This document shows, in pieces, positions 35,725-44,613 of a stretch of 59,521 nt of DNA. The translations under genes and the position numbers were made by a program. The notes under the pieces are model-generated. The model was not told the origin of the DNA and made no database searches. It worked only from the letters and a program-made list of their open reading frames with translations. The stretch is from Gammaproteobacteria bacterium (lineage in GTDB: Bacteria; Pseudomonadota; Gammaproteobacteria; Steroidobacterales; GCA-2729495), in assembly GCA_020853135.1 (NCBI GenBank), contig JADYZO010000029.1, positions 1-59,521 on the forward strand, written 5' to 3'. Numbering within the stretch: position 1 is the stretch's first letter; every line of letters begins with the position of its first letter.

Positions 35725-37733
35725 TGCCCGGCGCCGCGGCAATGCCCCGCGCCGCTGCCGACACGCCGCAACAAATCGCCTGGGCGGCCGCGGCGCTGTT
35801 CTTCGGCGGCCTGCCGCACCTGCTGGCGGTCGTGCCCTGGGTTGCGCTGCTGGTCGCCGCCGTCGCGGCCTGGCGCATCGCGGCCGCGGCCCGGGGCTGG
35901 CGCCTGCCCTCGCTGTGGATCCGCGTACCGGCGACGGTGCTCGGCTTCCTGGCCGTGGCCCTGAGCTACCGGAGCATCTCGGGCGTGGATGCCGGCTCCG
36001 CGCTCCTGCTGGTGATGGGCGCCATGAAGCTCCTCGAGACGCGCAACGAGCGCGACCGCATCCTCGTGGTGTTCATCGGCCTGTTCCTGCTGTTCGCGGT
36101 GTTCCTGCGCGAGCAGGCCATCTGGTCCTCGGCCTGGCTGGCCGTTGGCACGCTCGGGACCGGCACGGCGCTGGTGCAGAGCGCACGCCGCGAGCGCCTG
36201 CTGCCACCGGGCCGGGCGGTGCGTCTCGCGGGCCGGCTGCTCCTGCAGGGGCTGCCGCTCGCGGGCGCGCTGTTCGTGCTGTTCCCGCGCATCCCCGGGC
36301 CGTTCTGGTCCCTGCCCGAGGCACCGTCGGGCGGTCGCAGCGGGCTCGCCGAGGAAGTCCGGCCCGGCGACATCAGCGCGCTCGCGCTCTCCGATGAGAT
36401 CGCCCTGCGCGCACGCTTTCCGGCTGCGGTCCCACCGGCCGGGGAACTGTACTGGCGGGGCCCGGTGCTGGAGCAGTTCGACGGCCGGGGCTGGACGGCA
36501 GCGCAGCCGCCGCCGCCCGCGCCGGCACCGCCCATGCCGGGTGCCGGCGGCGGGCTGCAGTACGACTACGGGCTGGTGCTCGAGCCGCAGGGCAGGCGCT
36601 GGCTGCTGGCGCTGGAGACACCGCTGCGCTGGTCGGTGCCCGGGGCCACGCTCAGCCCCGCCATGCAACTGCTCAGCGCCACGCCCCTGCGCGACCGGCT
36701 GGCCTATCGCGCACGCTCGGTCCCCGACGGCATCGGGGCGGTGCGGGCCACGCCACAGGCGCTGGCGGCCAACCTGCGCCTGCCGCCGGACCGCAACCCG
36801 CGCACGCTCGCACTCGCCACGCGGCTGCGCGCGGAGGTGGCCAGCGACCGCGCCTTCCTGCAGCGCGTACTCGCGTTGTTCGGCGAGGAGCCGTTCCGCT
36901 ACACGCTCACCCCGCCGCTGCTTGGCCCGCAGGCGGTGGATGATTTCCTCTTCCGGACGCACGCGGGCTTCTGCGAGCACTACGCCTCGGCACTGGCGGT
37001 GCTCGCGCGCGCGGGCGGCATCCCGGCACGGGTCGTGGTCGGCTACCAGGGTGGCGAGCACAACCCCATCGGCGATTACTGGATCGTGCGCCAGGCCCAT
37101 GCACACGCCTGGGTCGAAGTCTGGCTCGAGGGCGCCTGGCGCCGGGTCGACCCCACCGCTGCGGTGGCGCCCGGGCGCATCGAGCAGGGCCCCGATGCCA
37201 GCCTGGCCGGGACGCCGGGGAGGACACGGCAGTTCTGGCGCGCGAACCCGCTCCTCGGCCGCATGGTGCTGTCCTGGGACGCGGCCAACGCGGCCTGGGA
37301 CCGCTGGGTCCTCGCCTTCGGGCCGGAGGCCCAGGACCGGTTGTTGCTCGCCCTGGGATTCCGGGTGCCGCAGACCGCCCAGCTCGCCGTGCTGGCCGGG
37401 GCGGCCGCCGCACTCTGCCTGCTGCTGCCCGGCCTGGTGTTGCGCCGGCGCGCATCGCGGCCCGGCGATCGCCCCGCCCGGCTCTACGCCACGCTCTGCC
37501 AGCGGCTGGCCGGCTGCGTGCGCGCGCGGCAGCCCGGGGAGAGTGCCGGGCACTATGCCGCGGCCATTGCGCTCGCGCGGCCCGACCTCGCCACGGAAGT
37601 GCGGGCCATGACTGACCTGTACCTGCGCCTGCGCTACGGCGGCAGCCGCGACCCCGCCGGCGAGGCCGAGTTCAGCCGCCGGCTGCGCGCCTTCCGCCCG
37701 GCACGCGGGCCAGCAGCACGAGGCCGGCGATGA
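35724..37733 (+). CDS. tgpA: TgpA-type transglutaminase-like membrane protein (DUF3488)
   Basis: Of 669 residues, the N-terminal part has several membrane helices (about 18-50, 65-150 and 168-190) forming DUF3488. A periplasmic transglutaminase-like domain carries C417 (AGFCEHYA), H461 (HAHAWVEV) and D476 (RRVDPTAA) as the catalytic triad. A further helix (about 552-574) precedes a DUF4129-like cytoplasmic tail. P. aeruginosa TgpA of this architecture is essential and has transglutaminase activity (known). The last of the MoxR-DUF58-TgpA trio; its 3' end overlaps the convergent transporter gene by 62 bases. Confidence 0.92.
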   Translation: MPGAAAMPRAAADTPQQIAWAAAALFFGGLPHLLAVVPWVALLVAAVAAWRIAAAARGWRLPSLWIRVPATVLGFLAVALSYRSISGVDAGSALLLVMGAMKLLETRNERDRILVVFIGLFLLFAVFLREQAIWSSAWLAVGTLGTGTALVQSARRERLLPPGRAVRLAGRLLLQGLPLAGALFVLFPRIPGPFWSLPEAPSGGRSGLAEEVRPGDISALALSDEIALRARFPAAVPPAGELYWRGPVLEQFDGRGWTAAQPPPPAPAPPMPGAGGGLQYDYGLVLEPQGRRWLLALETPLRWSVPGATLSPAMQLLSATPLRDRLAYRARSVPDGIGAVRATPQALAANLRLPPDRNPRTLALATRLRAEVASDRAFLQRVLALFGEEPFRYTLTPPLLGPQAVDDFLFRTHAGFCEHYASALAVLARAGGIPARVVVGYQGGEHNPIGDYWIVRQAHAHAWVEVWLEGAWRRVDPTAAVAPGRIEQGPDASLAGTPGRTRQFWRANPLLGRMVLSWDAANAAWDRWVLAFGPEAQDRLLLALGFRVPQTAQLAVLAGAAAALCLLLPGLVLRRRASRPGDRPARLYATLCQRLAGCVRARQPGESAGHYAAAIALARPDLATEVRAMTDLYLRLRYGGSRDPAGEAEFSRRLRAFRPARGPAARGRR

Positions 37734-38937
37734 ACAGCAGCAGCAGCGAGATGATGCCCAGGCGCTGGCTGCCGCTGAGCAGGGCCACCACGCCGACCAG
37801 CACCGGCCCGATGATGGCCGCGAACTTCCCCAGCATGTTGTAGAAACCGAAGTACTCGCCGGTCTGCGCCGCGGGGATGAGCCGTGCGAAGAACGACCGG
37901 CTCAGGCTCTGCACGCCGCCCTGGACCATGCCGATGACCGCGGCGAGCGCATAAAACTGCCCCTCGGTGTGGAGAAAGCCGGCCGCCGCCGTCGCGGCCA
38001 GGTAGACCGCCAGCCCGAGGTAGATGCCGGCGCGGGTGCCGATGACACCGGCGATCCAGCCAAAGCCGAGCGCGGCCGGGAAGGCCACGAAGTTGGTCAG
38101 CAGGATCGCCTGGATCAGCGCCTGCTGCGGCAGCCCGAGGGCCAGGCCGTAGTCGACGGCCATCTTGATGATGGTGTAGACCGCATCGATGTACAGCCAG
38201 TAGGCCAGCAGGAAGCGGCGCAGCGCCACCTCGCCCCACAGCTTGCGCAGCGTGGCCGCCAGCTGGCGGAAGCCGGCCACCAGCGCGCCGGGGCCGCCTT
38301 CGCGCACGGGGTCATCGTGCACCCACCAGGCGACCGGCAGCGAGAACACGAGCCACCAGAGCGCCACCAGCAGGAAGGCCAGGCGGACGGCCTCGTCCGC
38401 CGAGGCGAGGCCGAAGGCCGCAGGCCGCGCCACCATGGCGACATTGAGCGTGAACAGCAGTGCACTGCCGAGGTAGCCCAGCCCATAGCCCCAGGCCGAG
38501 ACGCGGTCGTAGTCGTCGGGAGCCGCGACATCCACCAGCAGCGAGTCGTAGAGCGAATTGCCGACGGCGAAGGCGCCTGATGCGCCGACATAGAGCATCG
38601 CCGCGGCCAGCCACCTGCCGGCGGCGAGGAAGTACAGCGCCGCGGTCAGCGCACAGCCGAGCGCGGTGACCCACAGCAGCCAGGCCTTGCGCCGGCCGCT
38701 GCGGTCGGCCAGCGCGCCGATGAACGGCGTCAACAGCGCCACCAGCAGGCTCGACACGCCGTTGGCCATGCCGAGGCGGAAGGTGCCGACGCTCGATGGC
38801 GCGCCGTCGTTCCAGTACCCGGCCATCAGCACGGGCACGAAGGTGGTCATGACGCTGAGCGCGAAGGCCGAGTTGGCCCAGTCGTACAGCGCCCAGCCGA
38901 GCACCGGCGGCTGGCGCCAGAGGGGACGGTGCGACAT
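37672..38937 (-). CDS. Major facilitator transporter, UMF1/Atg22-like
   Basis: A 421-residue inner-membrane protein with about 12 hydrophobic helices. It starts MSHRPLWRQPPVLGWALYDWANSAFA; the GWALYDWANSAF signature and GALADRSGRRK in the 2-3 loop identify the UMF1 (Atg22-like) MFS family. The substrate is unknown; amino acids are exported by the yeast relative. The ATG overlaps the rimI stop by one base (TGATG). The C-terminal 62 bases overlap the tgpA 3' end on the other strand. Confidence 0.9.
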   Translation of the reverse strand: MSHRPLWRQPPVLGWALYDWANSAFALSVMTTFVPVLMAGYWNDGAPSSVGTFRLGMANGVSSLLVALLTPFIGALADRSGRRKAWLLWVTALGCALTAALYFLAAGRWLAAAMLYVGASGAFAVGNSLYDSLLVDVAAPDDYDRVSAWGYGLGYLGSALLFTLNVAMVARPAAFGLASADEAVRLAFLLVALWWLVFSLPVAWWVHDDPVREGGPGALVAGFRQLAATLRKLWGEVALRRFLLAYWLYIDAVYTIIKMAVDYGLALGLPQQALIQAILLTNFVAFPAALGFGWIAGVIGTRAGIYLGLAVYLAATAAAGFLHTEGQFYALAAVIGMVQGGVQSLSRSFFARLIPAAQTGEYFGFYNMLGKFAAIIGPVLVGVVALLSGSQRLGIISLLLLFIAGLVLLARVPGGRRAAGG

Positions 38938-39422
38938 CAGCGCCGGCGCGGCCGGCGCTCCAGCGCCCGCGCCAGCAGCACCGCGTCTTCGCTGCCGGTG
39001 CGGGCACGGTAGTAGCGCCGCCGGATGCCGATGCGCTCGAAGCCGCTCGCAAGGTAGAGCGCCAGGGCGGCATCGTTCGACGGGCGCACTTCCAGGTGCA
39101 TGCGCCCGGCCCCCGCGAGGCTGGCACGCTCCAGCACCGTCTCGAGCAGGCGGCGCCCGTGGCCCTCGCGGCGGCTGTCCACCGCCACGCACAGGTTCAG
39201 CAGGTGCGCCTCGCCGGCCGCCACCGACATGACGGCGTAGGCGCGGATCGCCCGGTGGTGCTCCAGCACCAGGCTCGTGTAGCCCGCCAGCAGGCAGTCC
39301 CGGAAGATGCCGGGCGTCCAGGGGAAATCGTAGGCCTCGCGCTCGAGCGCGGCGATGCAGGCCACGTCCGCCTGGCGCATGTCGCGGATGGCCGGCGCCA
39401 GGATGCCGGGGTTCGCACTCAC
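38937..39422 (-). CDS. rimI: RimI-like ribosomal protein S18 N-acetyltransferase
   Basis: A GNAT acetyltransferase of about 161 residues: IRDMRQADVACIAALEREAYDFPWTPGIFRDCL matches the RimI opening, and the acetyl-CoA loop is RREGHGRRLL, followed by HLEVRPSNDAALALYLASGFERIGIRRRYY. The GTG at 39422 overlaps the stop of the preceding glycosylase gene as GTGA, so it is preferred over an earlier in-frame start. RimI acetylates the N-terminus of S18; a tsaB gene, often adjacent, is not seen here. Confidence 0.92.
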   Translation of the reverse strand: MSANPGILAPAIRDMRQADVACIAALEREAYDFPWTPGIFRDCLLAGYTSLVLEHHRAIRAYAVMSVAAGEAHLLNLCVAVDSRREGHGRRLLETVLERASLAGAGRMHLEVRPSNDAALALYLASGFERIGIRRRYYRARTGSEDAVLLARALERRPRRR

Positions 39423-40129
39423 GTTGTACGCGGCGGCGCGATGGAGCACGCGAGCCGCAGATCGTCCCAGGCCTTGCGCTTCTCCGCCGGGGACCGCAGC
39501 AGATAGGCCGGGTGGTAGGTCACCACCAGCGGGATGCCCGTGGGCCCATGGACATGGACCCGGCCCCGCAGGCGGCCGAGCGGCGATTCCTCCCCGAGCA
39601 GCGCCTGCGCGGCGATGCGCCCCACGGCGAGGATCAGCCGGGGTGACAGCTGCCGGATCTGCGCTGCCAGGTGGTCGGCGCAGGCGCCCACTTCATCGGG
39701 CCGCGGATCGCGGTTGTCGGGCGGGCGGCACTTGAGGATGTTGGCGATGTAGACATCCTGGCGGCCGGCACCCACCGCGCGCAGCATCTCGTTGAGCAAC
39801 TGGCCGGCCGGGCCGACGAAGGGTTCGCCCTGGCGATCCTCCTCGGCGCCCGGCGCCTCGCCGATGATCATCCAGGACGCCGACTCGTTGCCCACGCCGA
39901 AGACGGCCTGGGTGCGTCCCTGGTGCAGGGCGCAGCGCCGGCAATCGCGCACGGCGGCGCGCAGTGAGGCCCAGTCGTGCGGCGTGGCATCGGCCCCCGG
40001 CTGCGCGGCTTCGCCGGGCCCGGCGGCCGGCTCTCCCGTCGCGGGGCAGCCGCGGCGGCGCCAGACCCCGATGCCGAGTTCGCCAAGGATGGCCTGCTGG
40101 CGGGCTGTCCAGGCTGCGCGCGCGTCCAT
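39419..40129 (-). CDS. Family 4 uracil-DNA glycosylase (iron-sulfur)
   Basis: Removes uracil from DNA. The 236-residue protein has four cluster cysteines C63, C66 (CRRC), C134 (ILKCRPPDNRDP) and C150. The active-site motif is GEAPGAEED (90-98) and the C-terminal motif HPAYLL (206-211). The Glu-Ala-Pro-Gly form and the 4Fe-4S cysteines put it in UDG family 4, or its type-5-like relatives. The N-terminal 50 residues are an Ala/Pro-rich, non-conserved tail. It lies between pssA and rimI, with coupled starts. Confidence 0.94.
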   Translation of the reverse strand: MDARAAWTARQQAILGELGIGVWRRRGCPATGEPAAGPGEAAQPGADATPHDWASLRAAVRDCRRCALHQGRTQAVFGVGNESASWMIIGEAPGAEEDRQGEPFVGPAGQLLNEMLRAVGAGRQDVYIANILKCRPPDNRDPRPDEVGACADHLAAQIRQLSPRLILAVGRIAAQALLGEESPLGRLRGRVHVHGPTGIPLVVTYHPAYLLRSPAEKRKAWDDLRLACSIAPPRTT

Positions 40130-40131
40130 GC

Positions 40132-40926
40132 TCAGCCCCCCGTCGGGCGCTCCTGCCGCGGCAGCCGCGGGTGGCGGCGGCGCTGCAGCCGCCACAGCCA
40201 GAGGACGGGGCCGGACAGGGCGTAGATGACACCGATGCTGAACAGGACGCTCGGCGGATCCAGGGCGATCAGCACGAACACCAGCGGCACGCTGATGACG
40301 TAGGCGAAGGAAATGCGGCCACGCGCGTGGACCTGCTTGAAACTGTAATAGGGAAACTGCGAGACCATGAGCAGCCCGGCCGTGAACGACACCACGAAGG
40401 CCAGGACCAGGGCGCCCACGCCGGTCCAGCCGAGGCGCGTGCCCAGCCAGACCATGCTCATCATCAGCCCGGCCGCCGAGGGACTCGGCAACCCCTCGAA
40501 GAAGCGCCGGTCGGTGCTGTGCACCCGCACGTTGAAGCGCGCCAGGCGCAGCGCGCCCGCCACGGCGTAGACGAATGCCGCAAGCCACCCCAGCTTGGCC
40601 CAGAGCCAGCCATACTCGGCCATGCGGATCAGGCCCCACTGGTAGACGATGACCGCCGGTGCCAGCCCGAAGGACACCATGTCCGAGAGGCTGTCGTACT
40701 GCGTGCCGAACGCCGATTCGGTCCCGGTCAGGCGCGCGAGGCGGCCATCGAGGCCATCGAGCACGCCGGCGATGATGATGGCGATGGCAGCCGGCTCGTA
40801 GCGCCCGTCGATGCTGGCGATGATGCCGTAGAAGCCGGCGAACAGGCTGCCGGTGGTCAGCAGGTTCGGCAGCAGGTAGATGCCACGGCGTCGGGGACGC
40901 GCAGTGGTCTCGCTGGGTTCATCCAT
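40132..40926 (-). CDS. pssA: Phosphatidylserine synthase (CDP-alcohol phosphatidyltransferase)
   Basis: Makes phosphatidylserine from CDP-diacylglycerol and serine in the inner membrane. The 264-residue multi-helix protein has the complete CDP-alcohol motif D57-x2-D60-G-x2-A64-R65-x8-G74-x3-D78-x3-D82 and the PssA-typical LPNLLTTGSLFAGFYGII. The ATG at 40926 has GGGGAG eight bases upstream; another ATG at 40941 lacks one. The name rests on the N-terminal pattern and neighbourhood; it could be another CDP-alcohol transferase. The glycosylase gene starts two bases after its stop. Confidence 0.89.
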   Translation of the reverse strand: MDEPSETTARPRRRGIYLLPNLLTTGSLFAGFYGIIASIDGRYEPAAIAIIIAGVLDGLDGRLARLTGTESAFGTQYDSLSDMVSFGLAPAVIVYQWGLIRMAEYGWLWAKLGWLAAFVYAVAGALRLARFNVRVHSTDRRFFEGLPSPSAAGLMMSMVWLGTRLGWTGVGALVLAFVVSFTAGLLMVSQFPYYSFKQVHARGRISFAYVISVPLVFVLIALDPPSVLFSIGVIYALSGPVLWLWRLQRRRHPRLPRQERPTGG

Positions 40927-41014
40927 CGGCGGGCTCCCCATGCGGCAAATTCTGCCACGGTTCGCCGCGCGCGGGGGATTGGCCGCACCATGCGACTTGG
41001 CGGGCCGTTGCCGC

Positions 41015-41020
41015 TAGAAT
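41015..41020 (+). promoter_or_regulatory. -10 box upstream of proS
   Basis: TAGAAT (41015-41020) within the context GCTAGAATGGCGC lies 34 bases before the chosen proS ATG. It overlaps an in-frame upstream ATG at 41019, which therefore cannot be the translation start of a transcript begun here. The -35 is weak. Confidence 0.4.
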
Positions 41021-41054
41021 GGCGCGCACTCCCGCAGCCCCGCCGACACCCCGC

Positions 41055-42776
41055 ATGCGCCTCAGCCAGTTACCGTGGACGACCCTGAAGGAAACCCCTG
41101 CCGAGGCGGAGGTCATCAGCCACCAGCTGCTGCTGCGCGCGGGCCTGATCCGGCGGCTGACTTCGGGCATTTTCACCTGGCTGCCGCTCGGCCTGCGTGT
41201 GCTCCGGCGGGTGGAGCAGGTCGTGCGCGAGGAGATGGACCGCGCCGGCGCGCTGGAGGTGCTGATGCCCGCGGTACAGCCCGCCGAACTCTGGCAGGAG
41301 ACCGGGCGCTGGGACCGCTACGGCGACCTGCTGCTGCGCATCCGCGACCGGCAGGAGCGCGACTACTGCTTCGGGCCGACCCATGAGGAGATCATCACCG
41401 ACCTCGCCCGGCGCGAGCTGCGCAGCTACCGCCAGCTGCCGGTGAACTACTACCAGATCCAGACCAAGTTCCGCGACGAGATCCGCCCGCGCTTCGGGCT
41501 GATGCGCGCGCGCGAATTCATCATGAAGGACGCCTACTCCTTCCACATGGACCAGGCCTCGCTCGAGGTCACCTACCAGGCCATGGCGCAGGCCTACGCG
41601 CGCATCTTCACGCGGCTGGGGCTGCGCTTCCGCACCGTGGAGGCCGACTCCGGCGAGATCGGCGGCTCGCGTTCGCAGGAATTCCACGTGCTCGCGGATT
41701 CCGGCGAGGACGCCATCGCGTTCTGTGACGCCGACCGCTTTGCCGCCAACGTCGAGGCCGCCCCGGCACTGCCGCCGCCCGGCGCCCGGCCCGCGCCGGG
41801 TGCGCCGCTGCAGGCCGTGGCCACGCCGCAGATGCGCAGCATCGAGGAAGTGAGCGCCTTCCTGAAGGTTCCGGCCACGCGCTGCCTCAAGCTGCTGCTG
41901 GTGGAAGGCAGCGACGGGGGCATCGTCGCGCTCGCGCTGCGCGGCGACCACGTCCTGAACACCGTCAAGGCCGGGCGCCTGGCGCAGGTGGCCAAGCCGC
42001 TGACGCTGGCCTCCCCCGAGCGCGTGCTCGCGCTCACCGGAGCACCCACCGGCTTCATCGGCCCGGTGGGACTGCGGATTGCGGTGATCGCCGACCACGC
42101 CGCGGCGGCGCTGGCCGACTTCGTCGCCGGCGGCAACCGCGAGGGCTTCCATCAGACCGGTGTCAACTGGGGGCGCGATGCCGCCGAGCCCGCCACCGCC
42201 GACCTGCGCAACGTGGTGGCCGGCGACCCGAGTCCCGGTGGCGGCGGCCCGCTCGCCATCGCGCGGGGCATCGAGGTCGGGCACATCTTCCAGCTTGGCG
42301 ACAAGTACAGCCAGGCGATGAAGGCCGTCGTGCTGGACCAGGACGGCCAGGAGCGGGTGATGACCATGGGCTGCTATGGCATCGGCGTCTCGCGCATCGT
42401 CGCCGCGGCCATCGAGCAGAACCACGATGAAGACGGCATCGTCTGGCCCGCGCCCATGAGCCCCTTCGACGTCGTGCTGCTGGTGCTCAACCCGAAAAAC
42501 TCCGAGGCCGTCACAGCCACGGCGGAGGCCATTTACCTAGAGTTGCGCCAGGCGGGCATGGAGGTCCTGCTCGATGACCGCGACGCCCGCCCCGGGGTCA
42601 AGTTCGCCGAGGCGGACCTGCTCGGCGTGCCGCACCGGCTGGTGCTGGGCGAGCGCAGCCTGAAGGACGCCGCGATCGAATACCGCCACCGCCGCAGCGG
42701 TGCCGAGGAGAAGGTGGCACTGGGTGATGTCCTGGAGTTCCTGCAACAGCGGCTGGCGGGCGCAGCGCCCGGCTGA
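41055..42776 (+). CDS. proS: Prolyl-tRNA synthetase (bacterial, with editing domain)
   Basis: A class II synthetase charging tRNA-Pro. The 573-residue protein opens MRLSQLPWTTLKETPAEAEVISHQLLLRAG, the conserved N-terminus. It has motif 2 FRDEIRPRFGLMRAREFIMKDAYSFH, an inserted YbaK-like editing domain (about 220-385) with CLKLLLVEG, motif 3 GCYGIGVSRIVAAAIEQ, and the C-terminal anticodon-binding domain. The frame is open 12 codons upstream, but that part overlaps the -10 box. Confidence 0.96.
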   Translation: MRLSQLPWTTLKETPAEAEVISHQLLLRAGLIRRLTSGIFTWLPLGLRVLRRVEQVVREEMDRAGALEVLMPAVQPAELWQETGRWDRYGDLLLRIRDRQERDYCFGPTHEEIITDLARRELRSYRQLPVNYYQIQTKFRDEIRPRFGLMRAREFIMKDAYSFHMDQASLEVTYQAMAQAYARIFTRLGLRFRTVEADSGEIGGSRSQEFHVLADSGEDAIAFCDADRFAANVEAAPALPPPGARPAPGAPLQAVATPQMRSIEEVSAFLKVPATRCLKLLLVEGSDGGIVALALRGDHVLNTVKAGRLAQVAKPLTLASPERVLALTGAPTGFIGPVGLRIAVIADHAAAALADFVAGGNREGFHQTGVNWGRDAAEPATADLRNVVAGDPSPGGGGPLAIARGIEVGHIFQLGDKYSQAMKAVVLDQDGQERVMTMGCYGIGVSRIVAAAIEQNHDEDGIVWPAPMSPFDVVLLVLNPKNSEAVTATAEAIYLELRQAGMEVLLDDRDARPGVKFAEADLLGVPHRLVLGERSLKDAAIEYRHRRSGAEEKVALGDVLEFLQQRLAGAAPG

Positions 42777-43332
42777 ACGCTGGCGCCCGCTGCTGGCGCT
42801 GGGGCTGCTGCTCGCGGCAGGCAGCGCGCTGGCCGGGCAGATCCCGACGCCGGAACTGCGGGCGCGGGTGCGCGCCGTCCTGGAGCAGGCCGACAGCTTC
42901 GAGGACCGCTTCGACGCGCAGGTCTGGCTGACCGACATGGCCGGCCGCCTCGGCAGCCAGGTCGAGGATCCCGGCACACGCCTGGAGATCCTCAAGCTCG
43001 CGCACCGCGAGGCCCGGCGCGCCAACCTGCCCCCCGAGATGGTGCTGGCGGTGATCGACGTCGAGAGCGCCTTCAACCCCTATGCGGTCTCCTCCGCCGG
43101 CGCACAGGGCCTCATGCAGGTCATGCCCTTCTGGCGCAAGGAACTCGGCCACCGGCGCCTGGTGGACATCGGCGACAACCTGCTGATGGGCTGCACCATC
43201 CTCAGGTACTACTACGACATGGAGAAGGGCGACTGGAACCGCGCGCTGGCACGCTACAACGGCAGCCTCGGCCGGCCCGATTACCCGCAGAAGGTGCTCG
43301 ACCGCCTGAGCCGGCGCTGGTTCCAGCAGTAG
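42727..43332 (+). CDS. Lytic transglycosylase, SLT type
   Basis: A periplasmic muramidase-like enzyme. With the ATG at 42727 it has 201 residues: an N-terminal basic stretch, a hydrophobic signal core PLLALGLLLAAGSALA (21-36) and an SLT domain with catalytic E113 in AVIDVESAFNPYAVSSAGAQG. GLMQVMP (128-134) and ARYNGS follow. No start codon lies closer to the signal core, so the gene must begin inside proS, overlapping it by 50 bases in another frame; a GTG at 42724 is possible. The long n-region makes lipoprotein or membrane-anchored alternatives hard to exclude. Confidence 0.85.
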   Translation: MSWSSCNSGWRAQRPAERWRPLLALGLLLAAGSALAGQIPTPELRARVRAVLEQADSFEDRFDAQVWLTDMAGRLGSQVEDPGTRLEILKLAHREARRANLPPEMVLAVIDVESAFNPYAVSSAGAQGLMQVMPFWRKELGHRRLVDIGDNLLMGCTILRYYYDMEKGDWNRALARYNGSLGRPDYPQKVLDRLSRRWFQQ

Positions 43333-43341
43333 CGGCCTGCC

Positions 43342-43623
43342 CTACCCGGTGCGGAAACCGTCGATGGCGCCCGGTTGCGCCACCGGTTCGCGCACCACCG
43401 CCTCCACCCGCGCCGCCGGCGGTCCCCGCTGCAACCAGCGGGCCAGCTCGTCCACGGCCGCTGCAGGGCCGATCGCCAGCACTTCCACGCGCCCGTCGGG
43501 CAGGTTGATGGCATGCCCGCGCAGGGCGAGCCGCGCGGCCTCGCGCGCCGTGCTGGCGCGGAAGAACACGCCCTGCACCCGGCCGGCGACGACAAAGCGC
43601 ACCGCGACCTCCCCTGTTGCCAT
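43342..43623 (-). CDS. acyP: Acylphosphatase
   Basis: A small hydrolase of acyl phosphates. The 93-residue protein contains the signature GRVQGVFFRAST with the catalytic Arg, and INLPDGRVEVLAIG with the catalytic Asn. The commoner GWVRN is GHAIN here, but the Asn is kept. The length is the usual 90 or so. The ATG at 43623 is preferred over a GTG two codons earlier. It is convergent with the transglycosylase gene, nine bases away. Confidence 0.93.
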   Translation of the reverse strand: MATGEVAVRFVVAGRVQGVFFRASTAREAARLALRGHAINLPDGRVEVLAIGPAAAVDELARWLQRGPPAARVEAVVREPVAQPGAIDGFRTG

Positions 43624-43687
43624 CTGCACCGTATCCCTGCTGCCGCACGCGTGAGCGCCGCACCGCCATGGGCGGCGGCGCGACCGC

Positions 43688-43693
43688 TAGAAT
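43688..43693 (+). promoter_or_regulatory. -10 box of the WrbA-like gene, eight bases from ATG
   Basis: TAGAAT, in the same GCTAGAAT context seen before proS, ends eight bases before the ATG at 43702. A transcript starting at the normal distance would have almost no leader. No convincing -35 is visible. Confidence 0.35.
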
Positions 43694-43701
43694 AGCCGGC
43701 C

Positions 43702-44310
43702 ATGAGCATCGAAGTGCTGGTCCTTTATTACTCGCGCCACGGATCGGTCGCGGCCCTCGCCGCCCAGGTGGCCCGCGGGGTGAATGCCGTCGCCGGTGCA
43801 GCCGCACGCCTGCGCACGGTGCCACCGGTGGCGGCCCAGGCCGGGGAACGCCTGCCTGCGGTTCCCGCCAGCGGGCCGCCCTACGCCACACTGCGTGACC
43901 TCGAAGAATGCGCGGGCCTGCTGCTCGGCAGCCCCACGCGCTTCGGCGGCATGGCCGCCCCGCTCCGGCACTTCCTCGAGGGCACCAGCACCCAGTGGCT
44001 CAATGGCAGCCTGAGCGGGAAACCCGCCGGCGTGTTCACCTCGGGCAGCTCGCTGCATGGCGGGCAGGAATCGACCCTGCTGTCCATGGCGCTGCCACTC
44101 CTGCACCACGGCATGCTGCTGGTCGGGGTGCCCTTCACCGAGGGTGCGCTGTCGACCACCCGGAGCGGTGGCGGCCCCTATGGTGCCTCGCATGTCGCGC
44201 CCGAGCCGGCACTCACGGCGCCGAGCGCCGAGGAGGCGCGCATCGCGCTGCACCTCGGACGGCGGGTGGCCGGGATCGCCGTGCGGCTGGCCGGCATGGA
44301 CCTGCGGTGA
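43702..44310 (+). CDS. wrbA: WrbA-like NAD(P)H:quinone oxidoreductase
   Basis: An FMN flavodoxin-like protein that reduces quinones by two electrons. The 202-residue protein opens MSIEVLVLYYSRHGSVAALA (FMN phosphate loop SRHGSV), has LLLGSPTRFGGMAAPLRHFLEGT, and FTSGSSLHGGQESTLLSMALPLLHHGM, the WrbA signature region. Its stop overlaps the next GTG (GTGA). A DUF2069 gene next to a WrbA-like gene is a common gammaproteobacterial pair. Confidence 0.92.
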   Translation: MSIEVLVLYYSRHGSVAALAAQVARGVNAVAGAAARLRTVPPVAAQAGERLPAVPASGPPYATLRDLEECAGLLLGSPTRFGGMAAPLRHFLEGTSTQWLNGSLSGKPAGVFTSGSSLHGGQESTLLSMALPLLHHGMLLVGVPFTEGALSTTRSGGGPYGASHVAPEPALTAPSAEEARIALHLGRRVAGIAVRLAGMDLR

Positions 44311-44609
44311 GCGGCGCGACATCGCGCCGGGTGGCGCTCGGGGCGCTGGTGGTGCTCATGCTGCTGACCGCCCTGCCCTTCACCGCCATGCGGGGGCTGA
44401 CGCTGCTGCCACTCGCGGCCGTTCTGGTGGCAGGCGCATGGCCATCGCGCACCTGGGCGGTGGCCACCGGCAGCGTCATGCTGGGGTACTTCAGCTGGGG
44501 CGTGATGGACATCCTCACCAACCCGGCTGGCCGGCTGCGCGCGGTGGCCTATGCGCTGCTGACGGTGACGGTGTTCTTCGGCGCGTTCGACTCGGTGCGC
44601 CGCCCCTGA
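44307..44609 (+). CDS. DUF2069 small membrane protein
   Basis: A 100-residue inner-membrane protein with three hydrophobic segments (about 8-26, 30-48 and 76-94). The PSRTWAVATGSVMLGYFSWGVMDI core and a C-terminal FFGAFDSVRR are the DUF2069 pattern. The function is unknown. The GTG start overlaps the stop of the WrbA-like gene, so the two are translationally coupled. Confidence 0.86.
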   Translation: MSGATSRRVALGALVVLMLLTALPFTAMRGLTLLPLAAVLVAGAWPSRTWAVATGSVMLGYFSWGVMDILTNPAGRLRAVAYALLTVTVFFGAFDSVRRP

Positions 44610-44613
44610 GTCC

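Noticed and set aside
41070-42425. A 451-codon minus-strand frame opposite proS
   Set aside because: Shadow of a certain synthetase gene, no ribosome site, skewed His/Arg/Gly content.
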